This document shows positions 1-9,697 of a DNA stretch of 64,000 nucleotides, one piece after another (the stretch's first letter is position 1; every line of letters starts with the position of its first letter). A program made the position numbers and the translations under genes. Source of the DNA: Chitinophaga ginsengisegetis (GTDB lineage Bacteria; Bacteroidota; Bacteroidia; Chitinophagales; Chitinophagaceae); assembly GCF_900168065.1 (NCBI RefSeq), contig NZ_FUZZ01000001.1, positions 2,104,623-2,168,622 on the forward strand, written 5' to 3'. The notes under the pieces are model-generated. The model did no database searches and was not told the DNA's origin. It saw nothing but the letters and a program-made list of their open reading frames with translations.

Positions 1-3000
1 GATACCGTGAAAGCAGTGCTGCTGCCTTCTGCAAGCGGAGAGGTTACTGCGGTTAAGGTCAGCTTCTTCTGCGCAGGATCAGTACCATCCGTGATGTTAA
101 TGATCGCGCTGGTAGCCGGCATGTTGGTGTTGCCTGCGTTACCATCTACTTTTATAAATCCGCCATCGTCGAATACATTGTTGGTTTTAGTGGTGATGGC
201 CGTAGTGGTGCCGGACGATGCGTTGGCCGCAATGGTCACGGAACCCGGGATGGAACCATGACTGGTATCAGCCGTTGTTGACCGCACCGCATCTTTCGCC
301 AGGTTGATGGTCCAGGCTTTGCCGGCCTTCCAGCCATGCGGGAAGGTGGCGGTAATAATAGCGGAGCCACCTTCCGTTACCGGGTTAGGTGTGCTGGTCA
401 GCAACACGGAGTCGCCCGCAGGGAAAGGATACTGCGCATCTTTGATGTTCATATCCATTGTGGCTGGCAGGAAGGTGTACACCGTGCTGAGTGCATCACT
501 CACTACTGGTGTAACATGTATATCTTCTGCATCTTCTACCAGGATATCTGCAGTAACCTTCAGTTCCGCCACGCCGGATGCACCGGTAAAGGTAGTATCC
601 GCAGGCAGGTAATAATCTGTATTACGTATAGCCGTACCGGTAGCGCCACCCAGTGTAATCTTAACCGGTATCTCGGTAGTTACACCGGCAGGTAAGCTGA
701 AGCCGATATTGTTAGTGCTGTTTTCATTCACCGCCGCAGATGGCAATGTGAATGTGATCTTTGTGGCGTTGGCATCTCTACGCGTGGCATCATCAATGAT
801 AATGGCCGTATCCGACACGGTGTATCCGGTTAAACCAAATACGCTGCCAGTCAGCCCCAGTCGTTCATCTTTCTCAATAATATGATCATCACCCACTGCT
901 TTTATAATGGTATAGGTGGTGGTATAAGGAGAAGGCGTGTTGGCCGGTAACCGGATGCTGTCTTCTGTTATCCAGCCAAAGTCTGTAACACCGGCATCAG
1001 AGCCGGCCACGTTTCTTTTCAGCGCAACGACAATATCTTTTGCAGAAGTATACCCGGCAGGCAGCGCAATAGTAAAACGGGTACTATCGCCTTCTGGCAG
1101 GTGATACGTGAGCGGGGCAATGGTTAATTTCTTTTGGGCCGGAGAGGTGGCGTCATTGATAGTAAGCGTTAAACTATCCTTTACCAGGATCCCTGCATCC
1201 GCGGTGCTTCCCACTAATACCAGTTTGCGGGTGTCATCAAACACCTGGTTGGCAGCGGTGCCAACTATTACTGTATCAGAAAGGGTTCTGGCAGCAGGTA
1301 TCGTTACTGTGCCGGAAGGGAAAGTATAGGTACCCGCTGCTGCCGTGGAGGAGCCGCCGGGTGTAAAGTTAACCTGGATAGGAATTTCAGTGGTAAGCCC
1401 TGCAGGCAGTTCTGCCCATACTCCCGGGGAAGTACCTTCATTAATGCTGTTGGCAGAAATATGTAAGATGATGGGAGCTGTCATAGGCAGCTGCGCATCT
1501 GTAATATTCACTACAAAAGGAGTAACAGTTGTGGTGTAAGTTGTGGAAGGAATAGGATCTGATGCAGCAAGTTCAATCTCTATTTTCTCTGTGCCTTCTA
1601 TCGCATTATCACTGTTAATTTTAAAAGGGAGGGTGATGCGGCCGGCGCCCTGTGGAATGGTAACAGGACCGGCGAGTTCATAGTCCGCAACATCTGTGGC
1701 AGTAGAGGTGCTTTTTTTATTGATGATCACATCAATCGGCAGATCCGTAGTAACACCGTCCGGCAAAGAAATCGTTACCAGTCCGTTGTAAGGCTCTTTC
1801 AGCAATGCCGGATCATCGGTTACAAAAGACAGCACCGTTAATGTAGGATCAAGGCGGGTGGCATCTTCGATATGCAGGGATTTGGAAGCGCTTTGGGGCT
1901 GCCCCATCACCACCGCATCCGCCTTGAAATTCACCAGCTCGTCTTTTTCCAGGATACTGTCTTTTACAGGTCTTACCGGGATACTTACCCCGTTGGAACC
2001 TATCTCTATATAAGCAACATTATCATAGGTAAAATCTGATGCAATAGCCTCTGTACCTGCCGCTACCACCGATAAATCCACCTGGGTTCTTTCGGATGCC
2101 AGCACACCGGGAGGAAGTGTTACACGCACGGAATCAATAACGCCTTCGCGGATCTTTGCCGGAGCCGACAAAGTGATGTGTTTCGGTTCATCATCCTGGA
2201 TGGTGTATACGCAGGTGGTTTGACCGGTAATATTTACCAGTTTATTTTCGGTAACAGGTACCAGCTGGAAAGTCATATGCCGGCTGTATTCCAGGGCGTT
2301 GTTCCCGATGATCTTTATGTTACTTAACTGTATTTTGTCGCCCGCAACATATGCCTTCGCAGGAATCATAAACCCGCCGTAAAAAGTAAAGTCAGCACCC
2401 TGCACCGCGTTATGCGATCCTCCGGAAGGAGGTACCAGCGCCACTTTCACATACATCTCCGAAGTAATGGTAGCGTTATTGTTCACTACCAGGTACAGGT
2501 TAGGTAAGTTGAGATCCCCGTTGTTTCCTTCAGCGCCGGTGGCGGAATCTTTCTCAAACGACACGGAAATAGGATCAGTGCCCGTACTGAGGGGCGATCC
2601 CTGGAGATTAATATGAACCGGTGTATTGTTATATCCATAGTCTACTGCCACGCGGGTACCAATGGCTTTGGTAGTTGGTTTCACGCCGAGGTTTATACCT
2701 GCTGCCAATCCTTTAGGAGCCGTATTTACGCCTCCTTCATCAATTGCGTTTACCAGTAAGAGATTGTTAAAGATCTGCCTGTCTCCCGCCGACTTAGCCA
2801 CATAGGAAGAAAATGTCGTATAGGCGTGATAGGTATGTGAAAATTCTCCTACCGTAGCATTGGGATAATCAGCATTAAAACCCGGCGGCCTTATAAACCC
2901 TACCATATCGGGATTCAGACCACCGCCCGGAGGATTCATGTACCCGGTGGCACTCCTGTTATTGTCCAGTATGGGACCCAGCGGATCATCCTGCATGGTG

Positions 3001-3515
3001 GGAAATTCACTCAGGTACAGGCAAAACGTGGTGGAGGGCCGGTCGTTATAAAACGTATAATCCAGTACAAAGTAATTATTGGGTACAACGTAGGTAATAG
3101 TCATCAGCACAGTAGCCACAAACGGCCCCCTTCCTGCATTTTCATAATATGAGAGGGAATCAACCAAACAAACTTTATAAGGGTCCGCAACTGTACCGGA
3201 ACCCATTACCTCGGATATTTTCTCAAAGTTAATGTCGATCGGGGTGGGGGTAAGAAAACCGCTGGTATTCTGCATCTTGAAATTCGACCGGATCCCCATC
3301 ACTGAACTTGAATTCTCCTTCCTGGATTCTGATCTCCCGTTCCTTGTTACCTCATAGGTACCATCCGTATTGATCTTTATCCTTAATCCATCGGTAAGCG
3401 TATTCCCTCCAAGCGGGTTGATGGTTACCTGTGCCTGTACACCCGTGCTGACCAGGAAAAAAGCGGCTGTCAGGAATAACGCCTGGCACAGGAACACGTG
3501 GATACGATGGGGCAT
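1..3515 (-). CDS. Large secreted Calx-beta-repeat protein, N-terminal part (cut by window edge)
   Basis: The reading frame is open from an ATG at 3515 down to base 1, about 1,171 codons, and continues beyond the window. It starts with a signal peptide (MPHRIHVFLCQALFLT..., likely cleaved after VQA). Residues of roughly 30-440 form a less repetitive region; after that come beta-sandwich repeats of about 107-123 residues. Each repeat ends in a motif such as IEDAT, ITDAQ, INDAT, IDDAT, IKDAQ or ITDGT, seen near 1870, 1500, 1157, 793, 441 and 90, and carries phrases like LPAG-TTEIP. This fits Calx-beta or cadherin-like surface adhesins, which are exported and often C-terminally anchored; the C-terminus is not visible here. 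The start is chosen for the signal peptide. Its function is inferred as adhesion or a surface structure. Confidence 0.8.
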   Translation of the reverse strand, partial: MPHRIHVFLCQALFLTAAFFLVSTGVQAQVTINPLGGNTLTDGLRIKINTDGTYEVTRNGRSESRKENSSSVMGIRSNFKMQNTSGFLTPTPIDINFEKISEVMGSGTVADPYKVCLVDSLSYYENAGRGPFVATVLMTITYVVPNNYFVLDYTFYNDRPSTTFCLYLSEFPTMQDDPLGPILDNNRSATGYMNPPGGGLNPDMVGFIRPPGFNADYPNATVGEFSHTYHAYTTFSSYVAKSAGDRQIFNNLLLVNAIDEGGVNTAPKGLAAGINLGVKPTTKAIGTRVAVDYGYNNTPVHINLQGSPLSTGTDPISVSFEKDSATGAEGNNGDLNLPNLYLVVNNNATITSEMYVKVALVPPSGGSHNAVQGADFTFYGGFMIPAKAYVAGDKIQLSNIKIIGNNALEYSRHMTFQLVPVTENKLVNITGQTTCVYTIQDDEPKHITLSAPAKIREGVIDSVRVTLPPGVLASERTQVDLSVVAAGTEAIASDFTYDNVAYIEIGSNGVSIPVRPVKDSILEKDELVNFKADAVVMGQPQSASKSLHIEDATRLDPTLTVLSFVTDDPALLKEPYNGLVTISLPDGVTTDLPIDVIINKKSTSTATDVADYELAGPVTIPQGAGRITLPFKINSDNAIEGTEKIEIELAASDPIPSTTYTTTVTPFVVNITDAQLPMTAPIILHISANSINEGTSPGVWAELPAGLTTEIPIQVNFTPGGSSTAAAGTYTFPSGTVTIPAARTLSDTVIVGTAANQVFDDTRKLVLVGSTADAGILVKDSLTLTINDATSPAQKKLTIAPLTYHLPEGDSTRFTIALPAGYTSAKDIVVALKRNVAGSDAGVTDFGWITEDSIRLPANTPSPYTTTYTIIKAVGDDHIIEKDERLGLTGSVFGLTGYTVSDTAIIIDDATRRDANATKITFTLPSAAVNENSTNNIGFSLPAGVTTEIPVKITLGGATGTAIRNTDYYLPADTTFTGASGVAELKVTADILVEDAEDIHVTPVVSDALSTVYTFLPATMDMNIKDAQYPFPAGDSVLLTSTPNPVTEGGSAIITATFPHGWKAGKAWTINLAKDAVRSTTADTSHGSIPGSVTIAANASSGTTTAITTKTNNVFDDGGFIKVDGNAGNTNMPATSAIINITDGTDPAQKKLTLTAVTSPLAEGSSTAFTV

Positions 3516-3755
3516 ACCTTGCTTAATTAATTTCGTAGGATAGGAAAGGAGTAACATATAAGCGTGTAAATTTCTATTTATACATATAGATTTTAAGTCA
3601 AAAATGATAAAACAGTCCTTTGTAAAACCCTATATGCGAATCTCTGTAATTGGCTCTCCCGGCAGGCTTCTATATTGTTCCTTCTTTTTTTCTGATGAAA
3701 CTGAAAAACCAGCCCCGCCGGCAATTATATATCTCTAAATCGTGTGTTGGTGGGT

Positions 3756-3783
3756 GCCTGAGACGCGCTCATGGGCGTTTTTT
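3756..3783 (+). terminator. Possible rho-independent terminator or end of a small RNA
   Basis: GCC-TGAG pairs with CTCA-(TG)-GGC around a five-base loop and is followed by six T. No protein gene lies upstream on the + strand, so it may end an untranslated RNA that includes the larger hairpin at 3659-3721, or may be chance. No TAnnTTTG promoter was seen before it. Confidence 0.3.
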
Positions 3784-3981
3784 ATGATTTCTACAATTAT
3801 GCTATACCCTTCCACTTGTCACCCATCTTCAAACAATTAAATATAAAATCATATATTTTAATTAGCAAATCTATAATAATATTTATATTAAATCAAATTA
3901 ATTTATCTAACCATAAGTCGGGGTAGCAGGAAACGGCGATTAACAAATTTTTAGGGCTTTATAACGCCTTATATATGCAGG

Positions 3982-4016
3982 GGGTTATGTTAAAAGTTAA
4001 AATAACCCTAGATTTG
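3982..4016 (+). promoter_or_regulatory. ahcY promoter with overlapping inverted repeat
   Basis: TAGATTTG at 4009-4016 matches the Bacteroidota -7 box TAnnTTTG and lies 16 bases before the ahcY ATG, so the leader would be very short. Directly upstream, GGGTTAT (3982-3988) and ATAACCC (4002-4008) form a 7-bp inverted repeat with a 13-base spacer, touching the -7 box. It could be a repressor site. No known SAM or SAH riboswitch fold was recognised. Confidence 0.5.
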
Positions 4017-4032
4017 CAAAAAACAATTCAGA

Positions 4033-5361
4033 ATGTCAACAATTGCAAAATCAAACATTGACTTTAGCCTCGGATACAAGGTAAAAGACATGTCTCTCGC
4101 GGCCTGGGGTCGTAAAGAGATAGAACTGGCAGAAGCCGAAATGCCCGGACTGATGTCACTGAGAGAAGAATATGGTAACAGCAAACCATTGCAAGGTGCA
4201 CGTGTTGCTGGTTGTTTGCATATGACTATCCAAACTGCCGTATTAATAGAAACCCTGGTAGCCCTCGGAGCCGAGGTGCGCTGGAGCTCCTGCAATATAT
4301 TCTCTACGCAGGACCACGCCGCCGCCGCTATCGCCGCTGCAGGAGTACCTGTATTTGCCTGGAAAGGTCTGAACGAAGCAGACTTCGACTGGTGTATTGA
4401 ACAAACCCTGTTCTTTGGCAGCCCCGACCGTCCGCTGAATATGATCCTGGACGATGGTGGTGACCTCACCAACATGGTGTTTGATAAATACCCTGAGCTG
4501 ATCCAGCACATCAAAGGTTTAAGTGAAGAAACCACTACCGGCGTTCACCGTTTATACGATCGCATGAAAGCTGGTACTTTACCAATGCCCGCTATCAATA
4601 TCAACGACTCCGTTACCAAATCCAAATTCGATAACAAATACGGTTGCCGCGAATCCTGCGTAGATGCGATCCGTCGCGCTACTGACGTAATGATTGCCGG
4701 TAAAGTAGCCGTTGTTGCCGGTTTTGGCGACGTAGGTAAAGGTTCCGCTGAATCACTGAGAGGTGCAGGCGCCCGCGTTATCGTTACTGAAATTGACCCT
4801 ATCTGCGCTTTACAGGCTGCAATGGAAGGTTATGAAGTAAAGAAAATGAACGATGCCGTTAAAGAAGCCGATATCATCGTAACCACTACCGGTTGCCGCG
4901 ATATCATCACCGGCGAACACTTCAAACTGATGAAAGATAAATGCATCGTTTCCAATATCGGTCACTTCGATATCGAAATCGATGTAGCCTGGTTAAACAA
5001 AAACTACGGCAATACTAAAGTTGAAATCAAACCACAGGTAGATAAATACACCATCGATGGTAAAGATATCATCCTGCTGGCTGAAGGCCGCCTGGTAAAC
5101 CTCGGTTGCGCTACCGGCCACCCTTCTTTCGTAATGAGTAACTCCTTCACCAACCAGGTACTGGCTCAGCTGGAACTGTGGCTGCACTCAGAAAACTACG
5201 AAAACAAAGTATACGTACTGCCTAAACACCTGGATGAAAAAGTTGCCCGTCTCCACCTGAAAAAAGTAGGCGTGGAACTGGATGTACTGACCACCGCACA
5301 ATCTGAATACCTCGGTATTCCTGCAGAAGGTCCATTCAAACCAGACTACTACAGATACTAG
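4033..5361 (+). CDS. ahcY: Adenosylhomocysteinase
   Basis: Cytosolic enzyme that splits S-adenosylhomocysteine into adenosine and homocysteine, removing the product inhibitor of SAM-dependent methyltransferases. The 442 residues match the bacterial family length. Visible features are the N-terminal substrate domain with [15 protein letters not shown] near residue 90, the NAD-binding [11 protein letters not shown] near residue 230 and the typical C-terminus KPDYYRY. The ATG follows the TAGATTTG box at a short distance with no Shine-Dalgarno sequence. It is a single-gene unit, closed by a strong terminator just downstream. Identification is firm. Confidence 0.97.
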   Translation: MSTIAKSNIDFSLGYKVKDMSLAAWGRKEIELAEAEMPGLMSLREEYGNSKPLQGARVAGCLHMTIQTAVLIETLVALGAEVRWSSCNIFSTQDHAAAAIAAAGVPVFAWKGLNEADFDWCIEQTLFFGSPDRPLNMILDDGGDLTNMVFDKYPELIQHIKGLSEETTTGVHRLYDRMKAGTLPMPAININDSVTKSKFDNKYGCRESCVDAIRRATDVMIAGKVAVVAGFGDVGKGSAESLRGAGARVIVTEIDPICALQAAMEGYEVKKMNDAVKEADIIVTTTGCRDIITGEHFKLMKDKCIVSNIGHFDIEIDVAWLNKNYGNTKVEIKPQVDKYTIDGKDIILLAEGRLVNLGCATGHPSFVMSNSFTNQVLAQLELWLHSENYENKVYVLPKHLDEKVARLHLKKVGVELDVLTTAQSEYLGIPAEGPFKPDYYRY

Positions 5362-5382
5362 TTTTTTACAACTAACAAATAC

Positions 5383-5429
5383 AAATGCAGCGGAGAAGAA
5401 GTCACTACTTTTTCTCCGCTGCATTTTTT
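5383..5429 (+). terminator. ahcY terminator
   Basis: A perfect 15-bp stem (AAATGCAGCGGAGAA, 5383-5397, with its complement 5412-5426) continues into a T run up to 5429. It lies 22 bases after the ahcY stop codon. Confidence 0.9.
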
Positions 5430-5446
5430 GTAAAAGCTAAAAGCCG

Positions 5447-5454
5447 TAATTTTG
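5447..5454 (+). promoter_or_regulatory. pdxJ promoter -7 box, probably leaderless
   Basis: TAATTTTG matches TAnnTTTG and ends only four bases before the pdxJ ATG. With normal spacing, transcription would begin at or next to the start codon, giving a leaderless mRNA. Confidence 0.5.
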
Positions 5455-5458
5455 CCGC

Positions 5459-6190
5459 ATGACAAAGCTGAGTGTAAACATCAATAAGTTTGCTACCCTG
5501 CGCAACGCACGTGGAGGCAATCTACCGGATATATTAAAAGTGGCCCAGGATTGTGAACGCTTCGGCGCCGATGGAATCACCGTTCACCCCCGCCCCGATG
5601 AACGCCATATCCGCTACCAGGACGTAAGAGACCTGAAACCACTGGTCACCACAGAGTTCAATATTGAAGGATATCCTTCCCAGGATTTTATGGACCTCGT
5701 GCTGGCCGTTAAACCTCACCAATGCACATTGGTTCCCGATCCGCCGGATGCCATCACCTCCAATACCGGATGGGATACCATCGCCTGTCAGTCGCAACTG
5801 AAAGACGTGATCTCTACCCTCAAAAAAGCAGGGATCAGGGTTTCCATCTTCCTCAATGCAGACGTTACAAAAGTAGAAGGCGCTAAAACCGCCGGCGCCG
5901 ACCGTATAGAACTCTATACCGGCCCTTACGCAGAAGAATATACGAATGCACGCACACAGCCGCAAAACCTGCAGCTGTTCAACGACTATAAAAATACCGC
6001 CAGAGAAGCCACCGCTATTGGCCTGGACCTCAACGCCGGCCACGATCTCAACCTCGATAACCTCCGCTTCTTTAAACTGCATATACCACAGCTGAAAGAA
6101 GTATCCATCGGTCACGCACTCGTAGCCGATGCACTCTACTTCGGACTGGAAAATACTATCCAGATGTATAAAAGACAACTGGCCGACTAA
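5459..6190 (+). CDS. pdxJ: Pyridoxine 5'-phosphate synthase
   Basis: PdxJ condenses 3-amino-2-oxopropyl phosphate with 1-deoxy-xylulose 5-phosphate to make pyridoxine 5'-phosphate in the DXP-dependent vitamin B6 pathway. The 243 residues fit this TIM-barrel family. Diagnostic stretches are LSVNINKFATLRNARGG at the N-terminus, GADGITVHPRPDERHI near residue 36 and GLDLNAGHDLNLDNL near residue 183. The start codon follows the -7 box after four bases, and there is no Shine-Dalgarno sequence. It converges with lon across a shared hairpin. Identification is firm. Confidence 0.96.
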   Translation: MTKLSVNINKFATLRNARGGNLPDILKVAQDCERFGADGITVHPRPDERHIRYQDVRDLKPLVTTEFNIEGYPSQDFMDLVLAVKPHQCTLVPDPPDAITSNTGWDTIACQSQLKDVISTLKKAGIRVSIFLNADVTKVEGAKTAGADRIELYTGPYAEEYTNARTQPQNLQLFNDYKNTAREATAIGLDLNAGHDLNLDNLRFFKLHIPQLKEVSIGHALVADALYFGLENTIQMYKRQLAD

Positions 6191-6203
6191 CTTACACAAA
6201 ACA

Positions 6204-6237
6204 ATAAAGCCATTCCGGATTAATGGAATGGCTTTAT
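6204..6237. terminator. Bidirectional hairpin between pdxJ and lon
   Basis: A perfect 13-bp stem (ATAAAGCCATTCC at 6204-6216, complement at 6225-6237) with an eight-base loop lies just after pdxJ. T-rich flanks are short on both strands, so termination strength is uncertain. Confidence 0.6.
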
Positions 6238-6341
6238 CAACCCTTAAAACAATCAACATGAAGTTCATAGCGGAGTCACAACTAAACCGGTATGAACAGT
6301 ATATAGTTTGCCGTCATGACTGACAGCAATGTTACGCGTGC

Positions 6342-8744
6342 TTACTTCTTTAATAACGCTATTTCCAGTACTTGGTTCATTTGCTTCACATAATGAAACT
6401 TCATCCCCTTAATATAAGACGGATTGATATCCTTAATATCTTTTTCATTTTGCCAGCAAAGAATAATCTCACGGATACCTGCCCTTTTGGCGGCCAGTAT
6501 TTTTTCCTTAATACCTCCTACCGGTAATACCTGCCCGCGAAGCGTGATCTCACCCGTCATTGCCAGGTAGGATTTTACCCTCCGGCCCGTAAATACAGAA
6601 GCCAATGCAGTAAGCATGGTTATACCCGCACTCGGACCATCCTTTGGAACAGCTCCCTCCGGCACATGCACATGCACACTCTTCTGCGTAAACTTCTTCG
6701 GATCAATACCCGATTCCTCCGCATGGGATTGCAAATAGGTCAGCGCCGTAACAGCAGATTCCTTCATCACATTACCGAGGTTACCCGTCAGCTTCAGATC
6801 ACCCTTACCCTCGCTCAAACTGCTTTCTATAAACAGGATATCGCCGCCTACATAAGTCCAGGCAAGCCCCACGGCTACTCCCGGCGGATTACCAACCTTA
6901 TAGATCTCATTGGAATAACGGGGTTTACCCAGTATTTTCTGAAGCCCTTCTTCGGTTAATGCATCCGGTAACTTCTCATCCATCGCTACCTGTTTGGCCA
7001 GGTTACGCATAATAGCGGCAAACTGCCTGTCCAGCTCACGTACACCGCTCTCACGGGTGTAATCGGCAATCAACTGCTCAATCACCGTATTGCTGATCTT
7101 TACTTTTGTATCCTTCAAACCATGCGCATCCTTTTGCTTGGGCAACAGGTGCCTTTTGGCGATCTCTACTTTTTCTTCGATGGAATACCCGCTCAGATCA
7201 ATGATCTCCAGCCTGTCGCGCAGCGCCGGGTGAATAGAGTTGATGTTGTTGGCGGTAGCAATAAATAATACCTTGCTCAGGTCGTATTCCAGCTCCAGGT
7301 AATTATCGTAGAAGGTGCTGTTCTGTTCAGGGTCCAGTACCTCCAGCAATGCAGAACTCGGATCGCCGCGCATGTCATTACCGATCTTATCAATTTCATC
7401 AAGGATCATCACCGGATTCGATGATTTGATTTTACGGATCGACTGTACCACCCTACCCGGCATGGCGCCGATATAGGTTTTACGGTGCCCGCGGATCTCA
7501 CTTTCATCGTGCAAACCACCCAAACTCAGGCGAACATACTTACGGCCAACAGCGTTAGCTATGGATCGTCCCAATGAGGTTTTACCAATACCCGGAGGGC
7601 CTACGAAACACAGAATGGGCGACTTCATATCCCCTTTCAGTTTCAGCACAGCCAGGTATTCCAGGATACGTTCCTTTATTTTTTCCATGCCGTAGTGGTC
7701 ATGGTCTAATATCTTCTTTGCCTTTTTCAGGTCATAGCTATCGGTGGTATACTCGCCCCAGGGCAGGTCCAGCAACAGATCCAGGTGATTGTACACCACG
7801 CTGTAATCCGGTGTGCTCGGATGCATACGCTCCAGTTTCTCGATCCCTTTTGAAAAAGCTTCCGCAGCGGCAGCCGGCCATTTCTTTTCTTCTGCCTTCC
7901 GCTTCATTTCCTTCAGCTCCCGGTCGTTGGCGTCTCCTCCAAGCTCCTCCTTGATCGACTTCATCTGCTGCTGCAGGAAATAATCCCGCTGCTGCTTGTC
8001 CAGGTCGGCCTTCGTTTTGTTGGTGATCTTGTTCTTGAGTTCTGCCAGCTGTAATTCCGTTTGCAACAGCTTCATCAGCAGTTCTGCACGGGTACGCAGG
8101 TTATTGATCTCCAGCAACTGCTGCTTTTCTTTCAGGTCGGAGTTCAGGTTGGAAGAAACAAAATGCACCAGGAAAGAAGGATTCTCTATGTTCTTCAGGA
8201 TGATGCTCGCTTCTGAAGGCAGGTTGGGAGAAAGCTGGATGATTTGCGCTGCCAGGTCTTTGATGGAAGAGATATACGCTTCAAATTCTGAATCATCTTC
8301 CGCCGCTTCATCGTGCAGCACGCTGATCTTTGCTTTGAAATAGGGATCTTCCGTCACTATTTCATCTATCTTAAAGCGCTTGCGGCCCTGTATGATAATG
8401 GTGGTGCCACCATCAGGCATTTTGATGAGCTTTACAATACGCGCCACTGTACCCACTTCACTCAGATCCGCTACAGCCGGATCTTCTATCGTACTGTCTT
8501 TCTGCGCTACCACCCCGATCGATTTGTCGGTTTTGTAGGCGTCATTCACCGCTTTTATAGATTTATCCCGGCCCACCGTAATCGGCAGCACAACACCCGG
8601 AAACAATACTGTATTTCGTAATGGTAATAATGCCAGTTCATCGGGAATCTTTTCATCCTCCTGTCCTTCCCCGTCTTCGTTCAAAGGGATAATAGGCATG
8701 AACTCCATTTCATCTTCCGAATTTCCTAAATAAAATCTGTTCAT
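6342..8744 (-). CDS. lon: Lon ATP-dependent endopeptidase
   Basis: Cytosolic AAA+ serine protease that degrades misfolded and regulatory proteins. The 800 residues include the N-terminal substrate-binding domain ([18 protein letters not shown] near residue 40), a coiled linker, Walker [12 protein letters not shown] near residue 385, Walker [11 protein letters not shown] near 448, and the C-terminal protease domain with the catalytic serine in [11 protein letters not shown] near 700 and the lysine in [11 protein letters not shown] near 750. All key residues are present. The gene stands alone, convergent with pdxJ. No TAnnTTTG box was seen in its upstream region, which contains a hairpin. Confidence 0.97.
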   Translation of the reverse strand: MNRFYLGNSEDEMEFMPIIPLNEDGEGQEDEKIPDELALLPLRNTVLFPGVVLPITVGRDKSIKAVNDAYKTDKSIGVVAQKDSTIEDPAVADLSEVGTVARIVKLIKMPDGGTTIIIQGRKRFKIDEIVTEDPYFKAKISVLHDEAAEDDSEFEAYISSIKDLAAQIIQLSPNLPSEASIILKNIENPSFLVHFVSSNLNSDLKEKQQLLEINNLRTRAELLMKLLQTELQLAELKNKITNKTKADLDKQQRDYFLQQQMKSIKEELGGDANDRELKEMKRKAEEKKWPAAAAEAFSKGIEKLERMHPSTPDYSVVYNHLDLLLDLPWGEYTTDSYDLKKAKKILDHDHYGMEKIKERILEYLAVLKLKGDMKSPILCFVGPPGIGKTSLGRSIANAVGRKYVRLSLGGLHDESEIRGHRKTYIGAMPGRVVQSIRKIKSSNPVMILDEIDKIGNDMRGDPSSALLEVLDPEQNSTFYDNYLELEYDLSKVLFIATANNINSIHPALRDRLEIIDLSGYSIEEKVEIAKRHLLPKQKDAHGLKDTKVKISNTVIEQLIADYTRESGVRELDRQFAAIMRNLAKQVAMDEKLPDALTEEGLQKILGKPRYSNEIYKVGNPPGVAVGLAWTYVGGDILFIESSLSEGKGDLKLTGNLGNVMKESAVTALTYLQSHAEESGIDPKKFTQKSVHVHVPEGAVPKDGPSAGITMLTALASVFTGRRVKSYLAMTGEITLRGQVLPVGGIKEKILAAKRAGIREIILCWQNEKDIKDINPSYIKGMKFHYVKQMNQVLEIALLKK

Positions 8745-8759
8745 CTGAGATATTTAAAG

Positions 8760-8809
8760 CCTCATGAGGACATTCTGTCATACAACCCGGCAAAAGTCCT
8801 CTTTTTTTT
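8760..8809. promoter_or_regulatory. Hairpin and palindrome upstream of lon
   Basis: Just upstream of lon, CCTCATGAGG (8760-8769) is a perfect 10-bp palindrome and overlaps GAGGAC (8766-8771), which pairs with GTCCTC (8796-8801). Eight T follow on the + strand (8802-8809). It may act in the lon leader, as an operator, or as a stop for antisense transcription. A stress-response role is only a guess. Confidence 0.35.
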
Positions 8810-8891
8810 ATGTATCCCTATATAGTCAAGTTTGATGCCAAGTGACGCTCTGGCAGGAACGGAAGAATGCGTAGCAGCTTCCTTTTCTCAC

Positions 8892-8937
8892 AAAAAAAGC
8901 AGCAAAGATAAAGTATACACTTTAATCTTTGCTGCTT
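8892..8937 (-). terminator. Terminator of the PorT-like barrel gene
   Basis: Read leftwards, AAGCAGCAAAGAT (8925-8937 on the other strand) pairs with its complement at 8897-8909, extended by a 4-bp inner stem, and runs into seven T (A run 8892-8898 on the + strand). It follows the barrel gene at 8967-9584. Confidence 0.88.
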
Positions 8938-8966
8938 CATCAAAAGTTAACGCTAAACGCGAAATA

Positions 8967-9584
8967 CTAGAAAGTTACACCTACACCCAGCTGGATGCTC
9001 TGGTTTTTCCAGTTGCTGGTGTTAGCTACGTCTTTGTAATTGTTTACATCATTAAAGCCAATAACATAACGGGCACTCACATTAACAATCGGCAGTTGCA
9101 GCCACAAACCGGCTACACCGGAAATGTCGCCGCCTTTGAAAGCTTCCTTGGCAGCACCCAATACTTTTTTGTCGCTTACCAATGCGCTGAACTGAGGTCC
9201 TACCTGGAGTTTCAGACGTGGTGTTCCCAGATCAATGTTAGCCAGCAACGGAATACTCAGGTAGCTCATGGTGATCTTCTTACCATTATCTTCCAGGTTT
9301 CCAGTATTATAAATTTCACTGAAATCGTCTGTAGTTTTTGTTTTGGTAGAAGAGAAGATCAACTCACCCTGAACCCCGAATCCTTTCACAAGATTCACCT
9401 GGGCAAACCCACCGATGTGATAACCTAACTTAAATCCATCCTGAAAACCGGTACCATCAAGCTTTCCAAGATTAGCACCACCTTTCACACCAAAGCGAAG
9501 GAATTTTGATTGTGCATTAACAGTTGACACGGTTGAAACAGCAGCTATCATCAGCACTGCTACGGCGAAAAACAGTTTTTTCAT
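8967..9584 (-). CDS. PorT-family outer-membrane beta-barrel protein
   Basis: A 205-residue protein with a signal peptide (MKKLFFAVAVLMIAA..., likely cleaved after NAQ-like VNA). The mature part is alternating polar and hydrophobic strands rich in glycine and aromatics (FGVKGGANLGKL, YLSIPLLANIDLG, LKLQVGPQFSALVSDKK) and ends in phenylalanine (QLGVGVTF), as outer-membrane barrels do. This is the PF13568-like eight-strand family common in Bacteroidota; specific roles are mostly unknown. It has its own terminator, and a strong inverted repeat lies upstream. Family is likely, function unassigned. Confidence 0.85.
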   Translation of the reverse strand: MKKLFFAVAVLMIAAVSTVSTVNAQSKFLRFGVKGGANLGKLDGTGFQDGFKLGYHIGGFAQVNLVKGFGVQGELIFSSTKTKTTDDFSEIYNTGNLEDNGKKITMSYLSIPLLANIDLGTPRLKLQVGPQFSALVSDKKVLGAAKEAFKGGDISGVAGLWLQLPIVNVSARYVIGFNDVNNYKDVANTSNWKNQSIQLGVGVTF

Positions 9585-9646
9585 AAATCTATGTATTGTT
9601 AGTAATGGTTAAAATATAGACGCCCGGAGTAAAAAATACCCCTATG

Positions 9647-9673
9647 TTGTAATTACATTTCCAGTAATTACAA
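9647..9673. promoter_or_regulatory. Operator-like inverted repeat TTGTAATTAC-N7-GTAATTACAA
   Basis: Perfect 10-bp arms flank a seven-base spacer. Each arm contains the 8-bp palindrome GTAATTAC (9649-9656 and 9664-9671), so two identical sites start 15 bp apart. No T run follows on either strand, arguing against a terminator. It lies 63-89 bp upstream of the barrel gene start, suggesting a transcription-factor site. Confidence 0.5.
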
Positions 9674-9697
9674 ATTCCGTGCTATTTGTTAATGAAA

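Larger units (their letters stand above)
3516..4032. other. Intergenic region between divergent adhesin gene and ahcY
   Basis: This 517-bp AT-rich gap separates the leftward adhesin gene from rightward ahcY. I see no credible ORF. It holds a large hairpin (arms 3659-3668 and 3711-3721, CCGGCaGGCT against AGCCccGCCGG), then a smaller hairpin followed by six T (3756-3783), and the ahcY promoter region. Bases 3830-3910 are almost pure A/T. No clear promoter for the adhesin gene was recognised. Confidence 0.6.

Noticed and set aside
3516..4032. SAM or SAH riboswitch before ahcY
   Set aside because: I could not find the conserved core of any known class; only ordinary stems were seen.
5534..6268. 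244-codon frame opposite pdxJ
   Set aside because: Antisense to a firm PdxJ gene, with a composition (many F, V, G, Y) typical of a shadow frame.
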